NCBI GenBank assembly: GCA_910890315.1
Contig: CAJVGD010000002.1
Location: 434,001 to 498,000, forward strand
Source of the DNA: Serendipita indica DSM 11827
Taxonomy: Eukaryota; Basidiomycota; Agaricomycetes; Sebacinales; Serendipitaceae
Direction of reading: 5' to 3'
DNA: 64,000 bases
Shown in pieces: positions 12,201 to 22,962 of this stretch. Under the pieces are notes generated by a model, which made no database searches, was not told the origin of the DNA, and was given only the letters and a program-made list of their open reading frames with translations. Within the stretch, counting starts at the first letter, position 1. The number at the start of each line of letters is the position of its first letter. Position numbers and translations under genes: made by a program.

Positions 12201-15200
12201 CGAGTCTCCTCTTCAATCAACTTTCGTGGGGGTTTTCGAGTCTTTTCAGCATCCTGCTGAGCACGTATCCATCCTTCGTCTCGGAGCACGACCCTCTTTC
12301 GATTGTCAGACTCTTGATTCGAATCTTCCTCTTCTTCATCGGTGTCGCCTGGATGTTTGTCGGTATGCGACACGAGCTGTACATCTAGGTCGTCCAGAAC
12401 ACCGCTAGCTTGAAGCTCAGCGACAGGGCCTTGAATTTCGATGTGACCATCTAGCATTTGGACATAGTAGTATGCCGCCGGCAAAACGAGTTCAACGTGA
12501 TGGGTGACCAGAATCTGTCCAGAGTCTGCAATTTGTACTTTGATGTAACAACGGGACTCACAACTGTACGGTTCTGGAGAAGTGGTCCACGAAGTAGATT
12601 TTCATACAGGAATCGTGCCGTGTGGCTGTCCTGAGGAAGGTTTAGAAAGCAAAAAAAAGGCGAGAGTGAACAACGTACAACTGCACTCAACGGGTCATCG
12701 AGAAGGACAATCTTACTCCTCGCATAGACTGCTCGTGCCAATGCAACTCGCGCCTTTTGACCTCCCGAAAGCGAGATACCCCGCTCTCCTATTTCCGTCA
12801 AGTCACCATCCTCTAGAATCTCCAAATCTGTGCGCAGGGCACAACACTCGATGACATTCCAGTAGCGTTCGCTGTCGAACGGTTCGCCGAAAAGAATGTT
12901 ATCCCGTATCGAGAGGTGTTCGAGCCACGGCGTTTGAGCAGCGTACGACACGCAAGGTCGGTAACCGTATTCGTCGGGAGGAGCGTGTTGATATTTGGGT
13001 AGTAAAACGCGTGGTGAGACGGTAATTTCGGAAGGCGCTGACATTGTCATTTCGCCGAGTTGTGCGAGCAGGAGCGCCGTCTTGCCACTGGCAGTCGGGC
13101 CCGTCACAAGGGTCAGCTCTCCTTCGGGGAATATAATATTGATATCTCGGAGCTCGAATCTGGTATCGTCAGACGATGGATTGCTGTCCGTAGGCGAAGT
13201 GTTTCCTGGGTTGTTCGTACCATTTTCAAATGTATGTGTATCCGTTGACGCGCTTGGCTTCTTGGACTCGGGAGATTCAATCGAATTCCAGACGAAATTG
13301 GCATTGCCAATGATGCCAACCGTCGCATCACGCGGTGTACTGTCGACGAGACCCCCTTGCATCTTCAGGGTACTGAAAGCGTCGTCTACTTCCTCTTCGG
13401 CGAAGAAAGCAGCAATACGTTCGAGCGAGACGCGTGCTTGCAACAATTGGGCCAAAAAGTTTGGCAAAACGTTGAGCGGTCTGGCCTTTGGTCAGGATCC
13501 GCAAATTAACAGAGGCGTTACTCACTGTCTCAAGAGATTAAACAGAACAATTGACTAGATGGTTGTCAAAAGGTCGCCTTGTCTGAATACTCGACTCACG
13601 GTGAATGCAATGGAGACGGTCAACTCATTTCCTTGCGCGACAAATGCCAAAAACGAGAAAAGAGACACCATTATAGGTGCTACAGTCCATACAAACGCAA
13701 GATAGATCATGTTAAACCGCTCTGCAAGATACTTAGCAGTGACAAAGGCGGGAATTAGGGGTACGTACCTCGCAGAATCCACTTGATCTCCTTTTCTCGT
13801 GCTTTCTCAGAGCGCTTGATCCATCGTTCATCCCACGCGCAAAGTTTGATAAACTTGACGCTGATGAATAGCTCGTTGACAATTGCCATTCGTCGATCAC
13901 GAGCGGCAGCTATCCCTCGGGAGATGAAAATGCGCCTCTTTGACAAGTAGTGGTTGAGTGGCGCGACCATGACCAGTGCAAGGAATCCAAAAAACGCGGA
14001 TATGCCTAGCAGCCTGACGAATATTAATATACATTGACAGAACAACTCTACTTACTGGTAGAGGAAGAATGTGCCGACGATAATCTCGAATGGAGCACCA
14101 TAAAGGTTATAGACTTGTCCCAGAATCTGAGACGACTTGCTTGCGTCTGCACTCATCAAGTTGACAATCTTGCCAATATCCGCACCCGCGCTCGCGGCTT
14201 TGCCATCCTTGGCTTTGGACTTGTCGCGCTTTGTCATGGATTCTAAAACAGCCTTTTTGATGCTAATTTTACCTTTGCCACCCGAACCGCCCTTTTTGCC
14301 CGCAGTGATGCCGCTAAAGTCTTTGCGCTTCATGGCCTTTTCAAAGATGGCGCTCATGAGAATAGAGCGAGTTCGTGTGACGGCCTGTCTTCCAAACCAG
14401 AGATGCTGCATATCGGCTTGGTTCTTCAAGAGCGAGCAGAGTAGCGTCAAAAAGGCATATACATAGGCTCGCGCAATGGCATGAGGTGTCGGATCAGAGA
14501 TTGCGTCGAGGATACGCCTGTTCTAGGATGAAACCGAAAGAATTTGACAGGTAGATGGGATACTGACTTGAGGAAGAACGGGCCGGCGTAGTTGAACACG
14601 ACAGACACAAGAGTCAAAAGACCATCCATTCTGAGAGACTAAGCTCGAGGAACGAAATGTACTAGGTAACACTCACAGGAGATCCAAAGAGTTTATTACC
14701 CATATCTTGCGCAACAACGTCTTTCCTTTGACAGTCTCGAAACGGTGCAAAAGCGGACTAGCTCGGTGATGAGGCGACAGCTCAAACACGTCACTCTCAG
14801 TCAACGGCCCCTCAGCGCCCTGAGAGTCGTCAAGACGTATTGGCAACGTGAAACTTCAATGACTCTACCTTTGCGACCAAAGGGTTAACGAACCCGAATG
14901 TCATCCATCCCCACAGTGTCGCACGGTCCTCTGGAGAGGCGAGGGTGTCTGGGGTAGAATTGGGGACTGCTTCGACTGGGGTTTTCAGTATGACGAGGAC
15001 GAGGGTGGATATGGTGGCGAGGTCCAGTGTCTCGCCAATGAGGACCCAGGCCTCTGGCCATGGGGCCCCATAACCATAATGATTATATGCATGGCCTACA
15101 AGACCAACGGTTGCGGTTGCTAGTTGTATGACGAGAAGGATAAAGACGTCGTATGGAGGTGTGACGCTGGGCTTTATCAAAAGTCGGACAAACGAGTAGG

Positions 15201-15851
15201 ACCATGCCAGCGTGAGGAGACTGCACGTCCATGCCTCAGTCTTTTCGCCCGTTGAGAGATAATACGTGGACAAGATGGTCCAAAATACGAGTTCGAGGAG
15301 TGAGAGTATCGTTATCGGGATCGTGAGGCGTAAAACGGATCGTCGCTCTTCTCGGACGTCGCTACCGATGACCGGAGATGACGCCGCAGGGTCGTCTTGG
15401 GACTTGAGGAGTGTTTGTGCATCTTCTAGAGTGAGAAAGGGCGTCCAGCTCCGCTTGAATCGGCGGACCAATTTCGAGGTGGATGGAGGGCGCGGGAGGA
15501 CGTAAAGAACGCCGAGTGCGAGTAAAAAAAGGGCTGGTAAAAGACCCCTCCAGACGAAGCGAGCACAAGGAATGTGAAGCTCCTGATAGCACGTTACAAC
15601 CCGAAGGGGGGGGTTTGCTAGTTAGTTTCGAGCACACGACTGGCAAAGGGCGGGCGTTACAGTTAGTGAATGACCGTCACATGGATGCATAGTGCCGCTT
15701 GGGATGGGAGCAAGAGCCTCTGCTCTCCTTGTTGCTCGGAAATTAGGATTTGGAGGAGTACAACTTGGCGCATCGACTGAAGCGGTGGAAGCAACACGCT
15801 ACCAGCACTCGACTCTGCCGAAAGCGTCAGAGTTTGGTTCATTTGTTTCAA
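9282..15851 (-). CDS. ABCC/MRP-type full ABC transporter, probably vacuolar
   Basis: It is a full-length ABC exporter of the MRP (ABCC) family with the plan TMD0-TMD1-NBD1-TMD2-NBD2. Hydrophobic N-terminal spans lie at about 15560-15000. TMD1 follows (14630-13480). NBD1 has Walker A GPTASGKT (13078-13101), signature [15 protein letters not shown] (about 12750) and Walker [13 protein letters not shown]2 lies at about 12110-10850. NBD2 has Walker [10 protein letters not shown] (about 10665), signature [16 protein letters not shown] (about 9700) and Walker [10 protein letters not shown]. The LLAQLGEM sequence after Walker A and the overall NBD1 fit the Ybt1/Vmr1/Bpt1 side of the yeast family, which moves organic anions or glutathione conjugates into the vacuole; the substrate here is unknown. 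NBD2 carries an unusual insertion of about 190 residues before its signature. The first exon is uncertain: no ATG lies in frame before the first span, so a spliced exon starting at [11 protein letters not shown] (15851 downward) is assumed. Protein ends SSSLH at 9282. Confidence 0.9.
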
Positions 15852-16063
15852 TTATAAATATCAAATATTAAAGTTTACGAGCTCGAGGGTATGCCTTACG
15901 TCAGGTGTGAGGCAACACAATGACCCACTATTGTATTTGTATTGTAGCTCAGAGTATACAAACGAGAATAGTCCAAATAGATCCCAAATAAGGACTAAGC
16001 AGTCTCTACAAATGCATGTAGGGTATCAGCAACCACGACTGTCTAGCCACTCATGTGACTTTA

Positions 16064-16573
16064 CTAGATGAGTTCGACTCCTTCTGGGACCTTGATGGAG
16101 TACTTTGTAAAGAAGTCTTGCAACTTTGAAGCCACGGCGTCTGCTTTCTCCATTCCTCGTTTGCCCAAGAAACCCTGAGTGACGAGGAAGAAGTGGGCGA
16201 TGCAACAGGCCATTATAAAGGCGGCGACGGTTGTAAATGGATACGAGGGCTCGTCGAGTTCAGTGTCGCGGAATGTGAGCTCGCGGGGGGACACATTCTC
16301 GTGGTCGTCTGCCATAAAGTTTGAGACGGCGGGCTGGTCGAGTATTTCGTCAAGATCATAGTCCTCCTTGATGTCCTGGAGTGCCTCCTTTGGCTTGTCC
16401 TGCATGCCTGGCTGATTTGTGGATGTCGTCGTTGGGTCCAAGAAGCGTTGCAACCAGCGATGCCAACGGCTGCGGTGACCAACTAGTTCTAGACCATGAC
16501 TATAGACTTGGAGTGGCTCAAGGGCTGAGTAAATATCGGCTTTACTTGCCAGGCCAGTAAAACCCATCGCCAC
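16064..16573 (-). CDS. Small single-span membrane protein, function unknown
   Basis: An uninterrupted 169-residue frame begins MAMGFTGLASKADIYSALEP and ends GVELI. It has one strong hydrophobic segment near residues 118-136 (TTVAAFIMACCIAHFFLV), with a mostly polar, acidic N-terminal two-thirds and a short amphipathic tail of about 30 residues. There is no signal peptide. The layout suggests a tail-proximal membrane anchor with a large cytosolic domain, but I cannot assign a family. It is intronless, unlike its neighbours, and lies between the ABC transporter start and the divergent ADP/ATP carrier promoter. The length, ATG and coherent membrane segment support a real gene. Confidence 0.6.
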   Translation of the reverse strand: MAMGFTGLASKADIYSALEPLQVYSHGLELVGHRSRWHRWLQRFLDPTTTSTNQPGMQDKPKEALQDIKEDYDLDEILDQPAVSNFMADDHENVSPRELTFRDTELDEPSYPFTTVAAFIMACCIAHFFLVTQGFLGKRGMEKADAVASKLQDFFTKYSIKVPEGVELI

Positions 16574-16863
16574 TCCACACTAGGAGATAGTGTAAATATA
16601 TCCACAGATAGAGTTATAAACCATCAGAAACATTCTTTCGACGGGTTTTCCCCACAGGCGGCGTTCCGGCGGTTTGCTCCCCACTCATTTTTGCTGTTTT
16701 CTGGAATCTCTGTCGTGTTTAGGAGAGCTCTTATCCTATTTCGGGTCATCCGCCGGGAATCGGGAGCCGCCCAGTAAAACAAAAATTTTTTTCATGCGGA
16801 TAAATAGTCGAGCTCAACACTTGGACCTCTTCCTCATCCCCACTCTTCTCTAAATCCTAGAAA
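16574..16863. promoter_or_regulatory. Divergent promoter region with TATA-like box before the ADP/ATP carrier
   Basis: The 290-base gap between the small membrane protein (-) and the carrier (+) holds an ATAAATAG box at 16800-16807, about 60 bases before the carrier ATG. A pyrimidine-rich leader follows (about 16825-16855, CCTCTTCCTCATCCCC and similar), typical of strongly expressed fungal genes. GC-rich stretches with repeated GGCGG-like motifs lie further up (about 16660-16770). The transcription start is inferred, not shown. Confidence 0.5.
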
Positions 16864-18269
16864 ATGTCCGACGCAAAGAACGTCAAAAAGGTCAAGACTC
16901 CAAAGGAGTTTGCCAGTACGTTGTTTTTCTCACTTTTCGCCGTTGAGCTCGTCGACTGACTGCCGTTCAACAAAGTCGACTTTATGATGGGTGGTGTCTC
17001 TGCCGTATGCTCCCCGTTTCTGCATATACTAGCTGCTTAGCACGCTTTCCAGGCTGTCGCAAAGACCTCCGCAGCTCCCATCGAGCGTATCAAGGTTTGT
17101 GCTCATCGTCGAGCTGGCAGGCGAAAATGACTGACCCGCCGCCAGCTCCTCATCCAAAACCAGGTTTGTAGACACACAACGGTCTGGAATGTTCTTTGAC
17201 ATGCTTTTTTTCACCCCCACGTGTCACCAGGACGAGATGGTGCGTCGTCTTCCTTTTTGTCGATTTCACGCGGATGCTGACCCGTCTCGTCCGCAGATCA
17301 AGCAGGGCCGTCTCAGCCACAAGTATAACGGCATCATCGACTGCTTTTCCCGCACCTACCGCGATGAGGGCCTCGTCTCCCTCTGGAGAGGCAACACTGC
17401 CAACGTCATTCGTTACTTCCCAACCCAGGCCTTGAACTTTGCCTTCAGTACGTAAATATATTTGACCATCTTTTTTTTTGTGGAAACAGACTCCTGACAA
17501 TCGTGTGTAGAGGACTACTTCAAGTCGCTCTTCGGCTTCAAGAAGCAAGACGGCTACTGGAAGTGGTTCGCCGGCAACGTCGCCTCTGGTGGTGCTGCTG
17601 GTGCCTCGTCGCTCCTCTTCGTCTACTCGCTCGACTATGCTCGTACCCGTCTTGCCAACGACGCCAAGTCGGCAAAGGGTGGAGGAGAGCGCCAGTTCAA
17701 TGGCCTCGTCGATGTGTACAGGAAGACCCTCAAGTCTGACGGTATCGCCGGTCTCTACCGTGGCTTCGTCCCCTCGGTCGTTGGTATCATTGTCTACCGT
17801 GGTCTCTAGTAAGCGCCCGCTCGCTCCAGTGGCTGAAATCTCGCTAACGTGCAACCTCCCCCCCGCTTAGCTTTGGTGTCTACGATTCGCTCAAGCCAGT
17901 CGTTCTCGTTGGTGCTCTCCAGGGAAGCTTCCTCGCTTCCTTCCTTCTCGGCTGGGGTGTTACTATTGGTGCTGGTCTTGCTTCGTATCCTCTCGATACC
18001 ATTCGGTGAGTTGCATTCTTGTTAGTGCCTTGCCTATCGTCTGACTCTGCCTCAGTCGTCGCATGATGATGACCTCGGGTGGTGGTGTCCACTACAAGTC
18101 GATGTTCGATGCCGGTTCGCAAATCATTGCCAAGGAGGGAACCAAGTCGCTCTTCAAGGGTGCTGGTGCCAACATTCTCCGTGGTGTTGCTGGTGCTGGT
18201 GTGCTCTCGCTCTACGACCAGCTCCAGGTCATCCTGTTCGGCAAGGTCTACAGCGGTGGCTCTGGCTAA
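16864..18269 (+). CDS. AAC: Mitochondrial ADP/ATP carrier (adenine nucleotide translocase)
   Basis: It exchanges cytosolic ADP for matrix ATP across the inner mitochondrial membrane. The spliced product of about 300 residues starts [17 protein letters not shown]. It carries three mitochondrial-carrier repeats with the Px[D/E]xxR motifs [16 protein letters not shown] and YPLDTIRRR, and the diagnostic RRRMMM signature at about 18055-18070. It ends YSGGSG at 18269. The 5' half is cut into very small exons: 16864-16915, 16976-17004, 17053-17094, 17146-17163 and 17231-17239. The last of these is a 9-base exon coding DEM. From 17297 exons are longer. Phases all agree and give the conserved LLIQNQDEMIKQGRL stretch. 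Identity and reading frame are secure. Confidence 0.97.
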
Positions 18270-18554
18270 ACGCTTGGATTTTACAAAACCCACTCGACGC
18301 CCATGGCGTCTCCGTTCACGATCGAATAGAGGCGGAAGCAGGTTCAAAGCAACATACAGTGGTCTTGGTCTGTTTTGCAATGGGCGGCTTTTGCATTATG
18401 CGCACAAGGCATTTATTGATTCTTTTACATTCTCGAGTAAACGCCTTTCTCTCCTTGAATATTATTTCCTGTTTCTCTCCCCGATTTGTCATCCTGTGAT
18501 CCCGGATCCTAGACCTGACCCCCCATCGCCCACCATATATAAAGGAAAAGCTCC

Positions 18555-20169
18555 ATGAGTGACGACTTGAACGCGATCAACTTTATGACTGGCTCGCCGC
18601 TCAATCGATTCGGCTGGCTACGAACGTCTGCACGATTTATCAATGCCTCTGCCTCGTCTTCACGCGCCCGATGGCTGCTTTTCCGCTCGGGAGACCCGTT
18701 GATCGTGAAATCGTCTGGTGCACCTCTTGCACTCTCCACCAACCGCGTCGAGCGTCTCTTGGGTCCACAGCCTTTTTTTGGTCAAGGACAAGTCGATGGC
18801 GAGCTCGCGTCTCCTGATATCAAATCCTTGCAGAGCGCGCGATTACGAGGTCCTATTGCCATTTTCCTTGGTGTCCTCGAGACGAAGAATGCGGCGAATA
18901 CAAGCGTGACGGAACAAGACCAAGATGTGATCATTGACGAGGTCAAAGGGGATGCATACTTTGCACTCGATGTCACGAATATCGACAAAGAAGTCTTGTC
19001 CGTGCTACAAGATGATGTTGGCGAGGACGCGGCGTTTGCGTCTGCACGAGGGGCGGCGAGTGCGTTTGATAAGACACAGGCGGCAATGTTTGCCGGTGCA
19101 CGCGCTATGCTCGAGTGGAATTCGAGGAACAAGGCGAGTTTTTTTTTTTAAACCCTACCCTGTAAGATTTCGCGCCAACTGATGCGCGTTTCCCATCTAG
19201 TTTTGCGCAGGATGTGGATCACCTGTGTATTCGATTTGGGCTGGATGGAAACTTGCGTGCTCGAGCTTGCTTCCTTGGGCGGAACCTCGTTCCCCACCGT
19301 GTCCGACGAGGTGAGTCCTTTTTTTTCAAAAGGAGAAAATCACTCAGCGTTACAGCGCGGGATTGCATGCGTATCAGCATCCGAGGACGGATGCAGTCGT
19401 CATTACGGGTGTGATTGACCAGACCGGCGACAAGATTCTTCTCGGGAATAATGTAAGCTCACTATCGTTCACTTTATAGGCTCTGACTCCTTTGCAGAAG
19501 AAATTCCCTGGTGGTGAGTAGTCCAAGAGGCAGAAAGCTCGTCCTGACAAGTCTAGTCTTTTACTCGACGCTGGCCGGGTTTATCGAACCTGGAGAAAGT
19601 CTGGAAGAAGCAGTAGCTCGTGAATTTACGAAGAGTCGGGTGTCAAAGTGTACGATGTGGTTTATCACTCTACACAACCGTGGCCCTATCCGAGCAATCT
19701 CATGGTTAGCACAATCAATGCCCAAACTCTCTCTATAATTGACATGTTGGAAGGTCGGCTTCTATGCACGAGCCGACTCGAATCAACCAATAGTCCTGGA
19801 CCTCGACACGGAACTTGCAGGTTTGTACATTCTTCGTAAATGGAGCAGTACATTGAGGTACATTCAGACGCAAGGTGGTTTACACGTGAAGAAGTACTAG
19901 AAGTACTCGCGCATCCAGATGGCACCAATCTCGGTGCGCGGGATTACCGCAAGCTGGACAACATTGTCTCTGGACAAACGACAGATCCTAGTGCATCGCA
20001 AGCTGCTACAGCCCCGCCGCAAGAGAAACCATCGGCGCCTGGACCAAAGTTTCGCGTTCCGCCACCCACATCCATTGCAGGTACGTCGAACGATTGGCAA
20101 ATTCCAGATCTGATGACATGTACAGGTACTCTCATTGCGACTTGGGCGTATGGAAAGGCAAAACTGTAA
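18555..20169 (+). CDS. NPY1: Nudix NADH pyrophosphatase, NudC/Npy1 type, with peroxisomal signal
   Basis: It hydrolyses NAD(P)H to NMNH and AMP. The first exon encodes the N-terminal domain (MSDDLNAINFMTGSPLNRFG). A zinc-ribbon exon follows (FCAGCGSPVYSIWAGWKLAC, 19200-19310), then HPRTDAVVITGVIDQ and the Nudix box GFIEPGESLEEAVAREF (19575-19627). The box should continue EESGV, but that residue run is in the next frame; one missing base near 19629 explains it, since VKVYDVVYHSTQPWPYPSNLM then follows perfectly. The NudC-specific SQPWPFPxS-like motif (STQPWPYPSNLM) marks the subfamily. The last exon ends WAYGKAKL, whose AKL tripeptide is a standard PTS1 peroxisomal signal; yeast Npy1 and animal NUDT12 are also peroxisomal. 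It lies 285 bases after the ADP/ATP carrier and is tail to tail with RRP15 (72 bases). Confidence 0.9.
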
Positions 20170-20241
20170 AAAGGTTTCAAACCCTGGAGACCACGCCCCC
20201 AGACCGAATGGCGTCCATGAAAACGTCCTTGTCCACCGTTT

Positions 20242-21091
20242 CTATAGGATATCAGATAATTGGATGTACACGGCATTAATAGACGCACCATCTTTTGACG
20301 GGACGATGGCTCGTTTCTTCTTGTCACGTTTCGACCTGAGGTCAGGCTTTTCCAGTGTTGGTTTTCCAGAGCCACGTAATGCAAGTTTGGCAGTCTCTTC
20401 CGAGGACTTTGCCTGTTGCGCTTTTTGAATCACATTGAAGAGCTGTATCACTAGGAGGGGGTCAGATAAAGACCGAATGCAGGACCTAAAACGCACCTCC
20501 TCGTTGCGCAACCTTTCTCAACGCTCGTTCATTCTCACCACCCCATCCTCCAATCACGTCGGTGATTCTCCCAACCTCCTCGTGCTCTTTTCTCTCTTGC
20601 CCATGGGCCTTTTTTGCCCTGAGCTCTTCCTTTTGGGCCTTAATCCGCTTGTTAACAGACTTTTTGAGTGCCAATGGTTGTGCAGACGGTGTCGTTGTTG
20701 ACAAAAGCGCCTCGAGCTTGCTCCCAAACTGCGACGGTGAGCTCGCCCGAATCTTGCGCTTTGCAGTCTTTTTCGACTTTTTCCTCATATGTGCGAGGGC
20801 TATTTCATCTTCTGTGTCCGGCGACGAGCCTCCTTCATTGGAGCCTCCTTCGTCTCCTTCAGACGACCAGCCTGGCTCGTCTTCGGAGCCGTCTTTCATC
20901 GATACATCCTCGTTTACGTCTCCTTCAGCGTGCTCTTGTGTAGGTTTAACATCTAGCTTTCTTTTCTTGGTTGGTGGCATGTTCGGGACCGGGCAGAAGT
21001 TACGAGAGGTGTTTGGCCGGCCATCCTTGCTTTCTTCCATGCCCGTCTCCGTCGTCGTTGGCGTCCTAGGTGCGGTTTTTTTCAACCCCAA
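20242..21091 (-). CDS. RRP15: Ribosomal RNA processing protein Rrp15
   Basis: Rrp15 is a nucleolar factor of 60S ribosome assembly. The first exon gives MGLKKTAPRTPTTT, a basic patch PTKKRKLD (a likely nuclear signal), a long acidic stretch (SEDEPGWSSEGDEGGSNEGG) and a basic coiled region. It then has GENERALRKVAQRG, spliced across one 46-base intron (about 20449-20494) to VIQLFNVIQKAQQAK. The join GENERALRKVAQRG-VIQLFN is the core Rrp15 motif. It ends QLSDIL at 20242. Total length of about 270 residues matches the family. It diverges from the PLP-synthase glutaminase gene with only 31 bases between start codons. Confidence 0.88.
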
Positions 21092-21122
21092 AATACCTCA
21101 ATGATACTAACTATTACTTCCC

Positions 21123-21983
21123 ATGTGCGATTATGAACCCTCGGGAATGCCTATCATTCTAGCTCTCCAAGGGGCTTTCGCAGAGCACCAGACCACGCTT
21201 AACAATCTCGCGAACAAGTCATGCACAAAGGTTAAATCGATGCCAAAATTGCTCTCCAAGCTCGTCCGCACGCCCGCCGAGCTTGCAGAGTGCGACGCAT
21301 TAATCATCCCTGGAGGCGAATCGACGACCATGGCTCTTCTCGCACGCATCTCTGGCTTGCTTGAGCCGCTCAGAGAGTTTGTCCAGAGAAAGCCCGTTTG
21401 GGGTACATGTGCCGGCGCTATCCTTCTCGCCGAGAGCATCGAGGGCAGTAAAAAGGGCGGGCAGGAGCTCTTGGGCGGTATGGCTGTCAAAATTGGTCGC
21501 AATGGATTCGGATCGCAGGTTCGTCGCTTTATTTACTCTTTTCTCGACGTCGGTCTTGATCCGGTAATAGATTGATTCCTTTGAGGCCCCCTTATTGTGC
21601 TCTCCAGAGGCCGTGGCTCTGACCAAACGACCAGAAGAGTTTGTTGGTGTTTTTATACGCGCTCCTGTAAGCATGTCAGGCACTTTACAGAGTTTTGGAG
21701 AATAATTTCTTCGTGCCAGGTCGTACTCGGGATCACCGAAGATCCATCGCGCCCAAAGATCCAAGTCTTAGCAAAGATATCTCCAGAGGCATTGCCAAAA
21801 TCTGAAGATGCGACTGATTCGACCACACCAGAAGACGACCCACGCCTGATTGTGGCTTTACGACAGGGACATCTCGTCCTTACGACCTTCCATCCCGAAC
21901 TCACGAAAGACGACCGATTCCACGAATATTTCGTACTTGAAGTTGTGATGCCCACATTCTCCGCTCCTCCGACACCCAGTTAA
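21123..21983 (+). CDS. PDX2: Pyridoxal 5'-phosphate synthase glutaminase subunit (Pdx2/Sno)
   Basis: It releases ammonia from glutamine and passes it to Pdx1/Snz for vitamin B6 synthesis. The protein has [12 protein letters not shown] at the start, the oxyanion PGGESTTM loop, the nucleophile Cys in [12 protein letters not shown] (about 21400), GRNGFGSQ spliced to [15 protein letters not shown], and the catalytic His-Glu pair in [17 protein letters not shown] (about 21890). Two introns (21518-21569 and 21668-21719) are needed, and both joins keep the frame. Either ATG 21123 or the in-frame ATG 21147 (MPIILALQG) could be the start; the second matches the usual family start. No Pdx1 partner lies in this window. 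Confidence 0.93.
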
Positions 21984-22046
21984 TGCGTAATACCTTGGGG
22001 TAACACGAATAACAGAGCATATATATGTATATGATATAGGGTAGAG

Positions 22047-22817
22047 CTATAGATCAGTCCTTTCTTCAGATTGAAGATCGACGTAACCCCCCGAGCGTTG
22101 TTGCTGCCGAGTGGTAAATGGACTATCTCTTTGACGTGAGGGAAGCCACGTCTTTGGATCATATTAGAGCCATGCATTCATAAGTATGATTTGAGACACT
22201 CACCTCCCACCAACGCTTGGTCCCAACGTTCCAGTTGACCGCCAAGTTTGCCTTGTCCATTCGACCTTTGATAGCCGCGCCCACCAAGAGTCCAAAGACA
22301 ATGATCAAGAAAAGGGTAACGACGAGTTGATCACGTGGCGAGTCTCTCTCTGTAAATGGTCAGTAAGCCCTTTGACTGTGTGAAAAGTACTGACCAAAGC
22401 ACCGAGCCTCGACGTCGCCTTCTTTCCCAGTCGCAGTGTCTGGATCCGTAGGTTCCAAAACAGCCCCAGCACAGATATCTAATTCCTGGTCGAGACACCA
22501 TTGCTTCGTGCATGTGAGACAGGGTTGAGAAGGCTTCTCAGGCCAGTAGAGCGGTAAGATAGTATAGTTGGAGAAGCATATGCCTATTTGAGTCCGTCAA
22601 CGCTTGCCTGAGTAAAATAATAAAACACTTGCATTTACACCAATGCGTTCCGTGCCACTCTGTCAACTTGGCGGAACTATTGGAGACCTGTGTGTGGAGA
22701 CAATCAGCACCTACGCAGTGATTCTAGTCACAGAACACAAACCTGGAGACATAGTATAATAAATAGGGAGAATACAGCAGTCGACGATGTCCAGAAGATG
22801 CTTTTCCTGTTGACCAT
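22047..22817 (-). CDS. Cys-rich type I membrane protein, function unknown
   Basis: Spliced from about five exons. The first (ATG at 22817) gives MVNRKSIFWTSSTAVFSLFI and further hydrophobic residues, a good signal peptide. Next come short exons with a Cys-rich lumenal or outer domain: HWCKCK, then CFSNYTILPLYW, CLTCTKQWCLDQELDICAGA and GDVEARCF. One transmembrane span follows (QLVVTLFLIIVFGLLVGAAI, about 22275-22330), then a cytosolic tail with KRWWE and SPFTTRQQQRSGGYVDLQSE ending RTDL at 22047. Total is about 180 residues. I recognise no named family, but the orderly architecture and consistent splice sites support a real gene. It is divergent from ARP1 (145 bases). Confidence 0.65.
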
Positions 22818-22962
22818 TGGGCGTGGAGTGGTTCAAGGATTCGTTTTGGCGTCTACCACATTGATCTTGCGCGAACGCGACTGCCTGGCATACACTATCT
22901 AGCGGATATACGGCTCTGTTTATCGTCACGAGCTTCAAACTTTGTTACGACGCGTCCAAGAA

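Noticed and set aside
17150-17854. A 234-codon open frame on the minus strand
   Set aside because: It lies entirely antisense to the ADP/ATP carrier exons; its length comes from the codon bias of that gene.
20562-21104. A 180-codon plus-strand frame rich in Ser
   Set aside because: Antisense of the RRP15 acidic and Ser-rich exon; no family resemblance.
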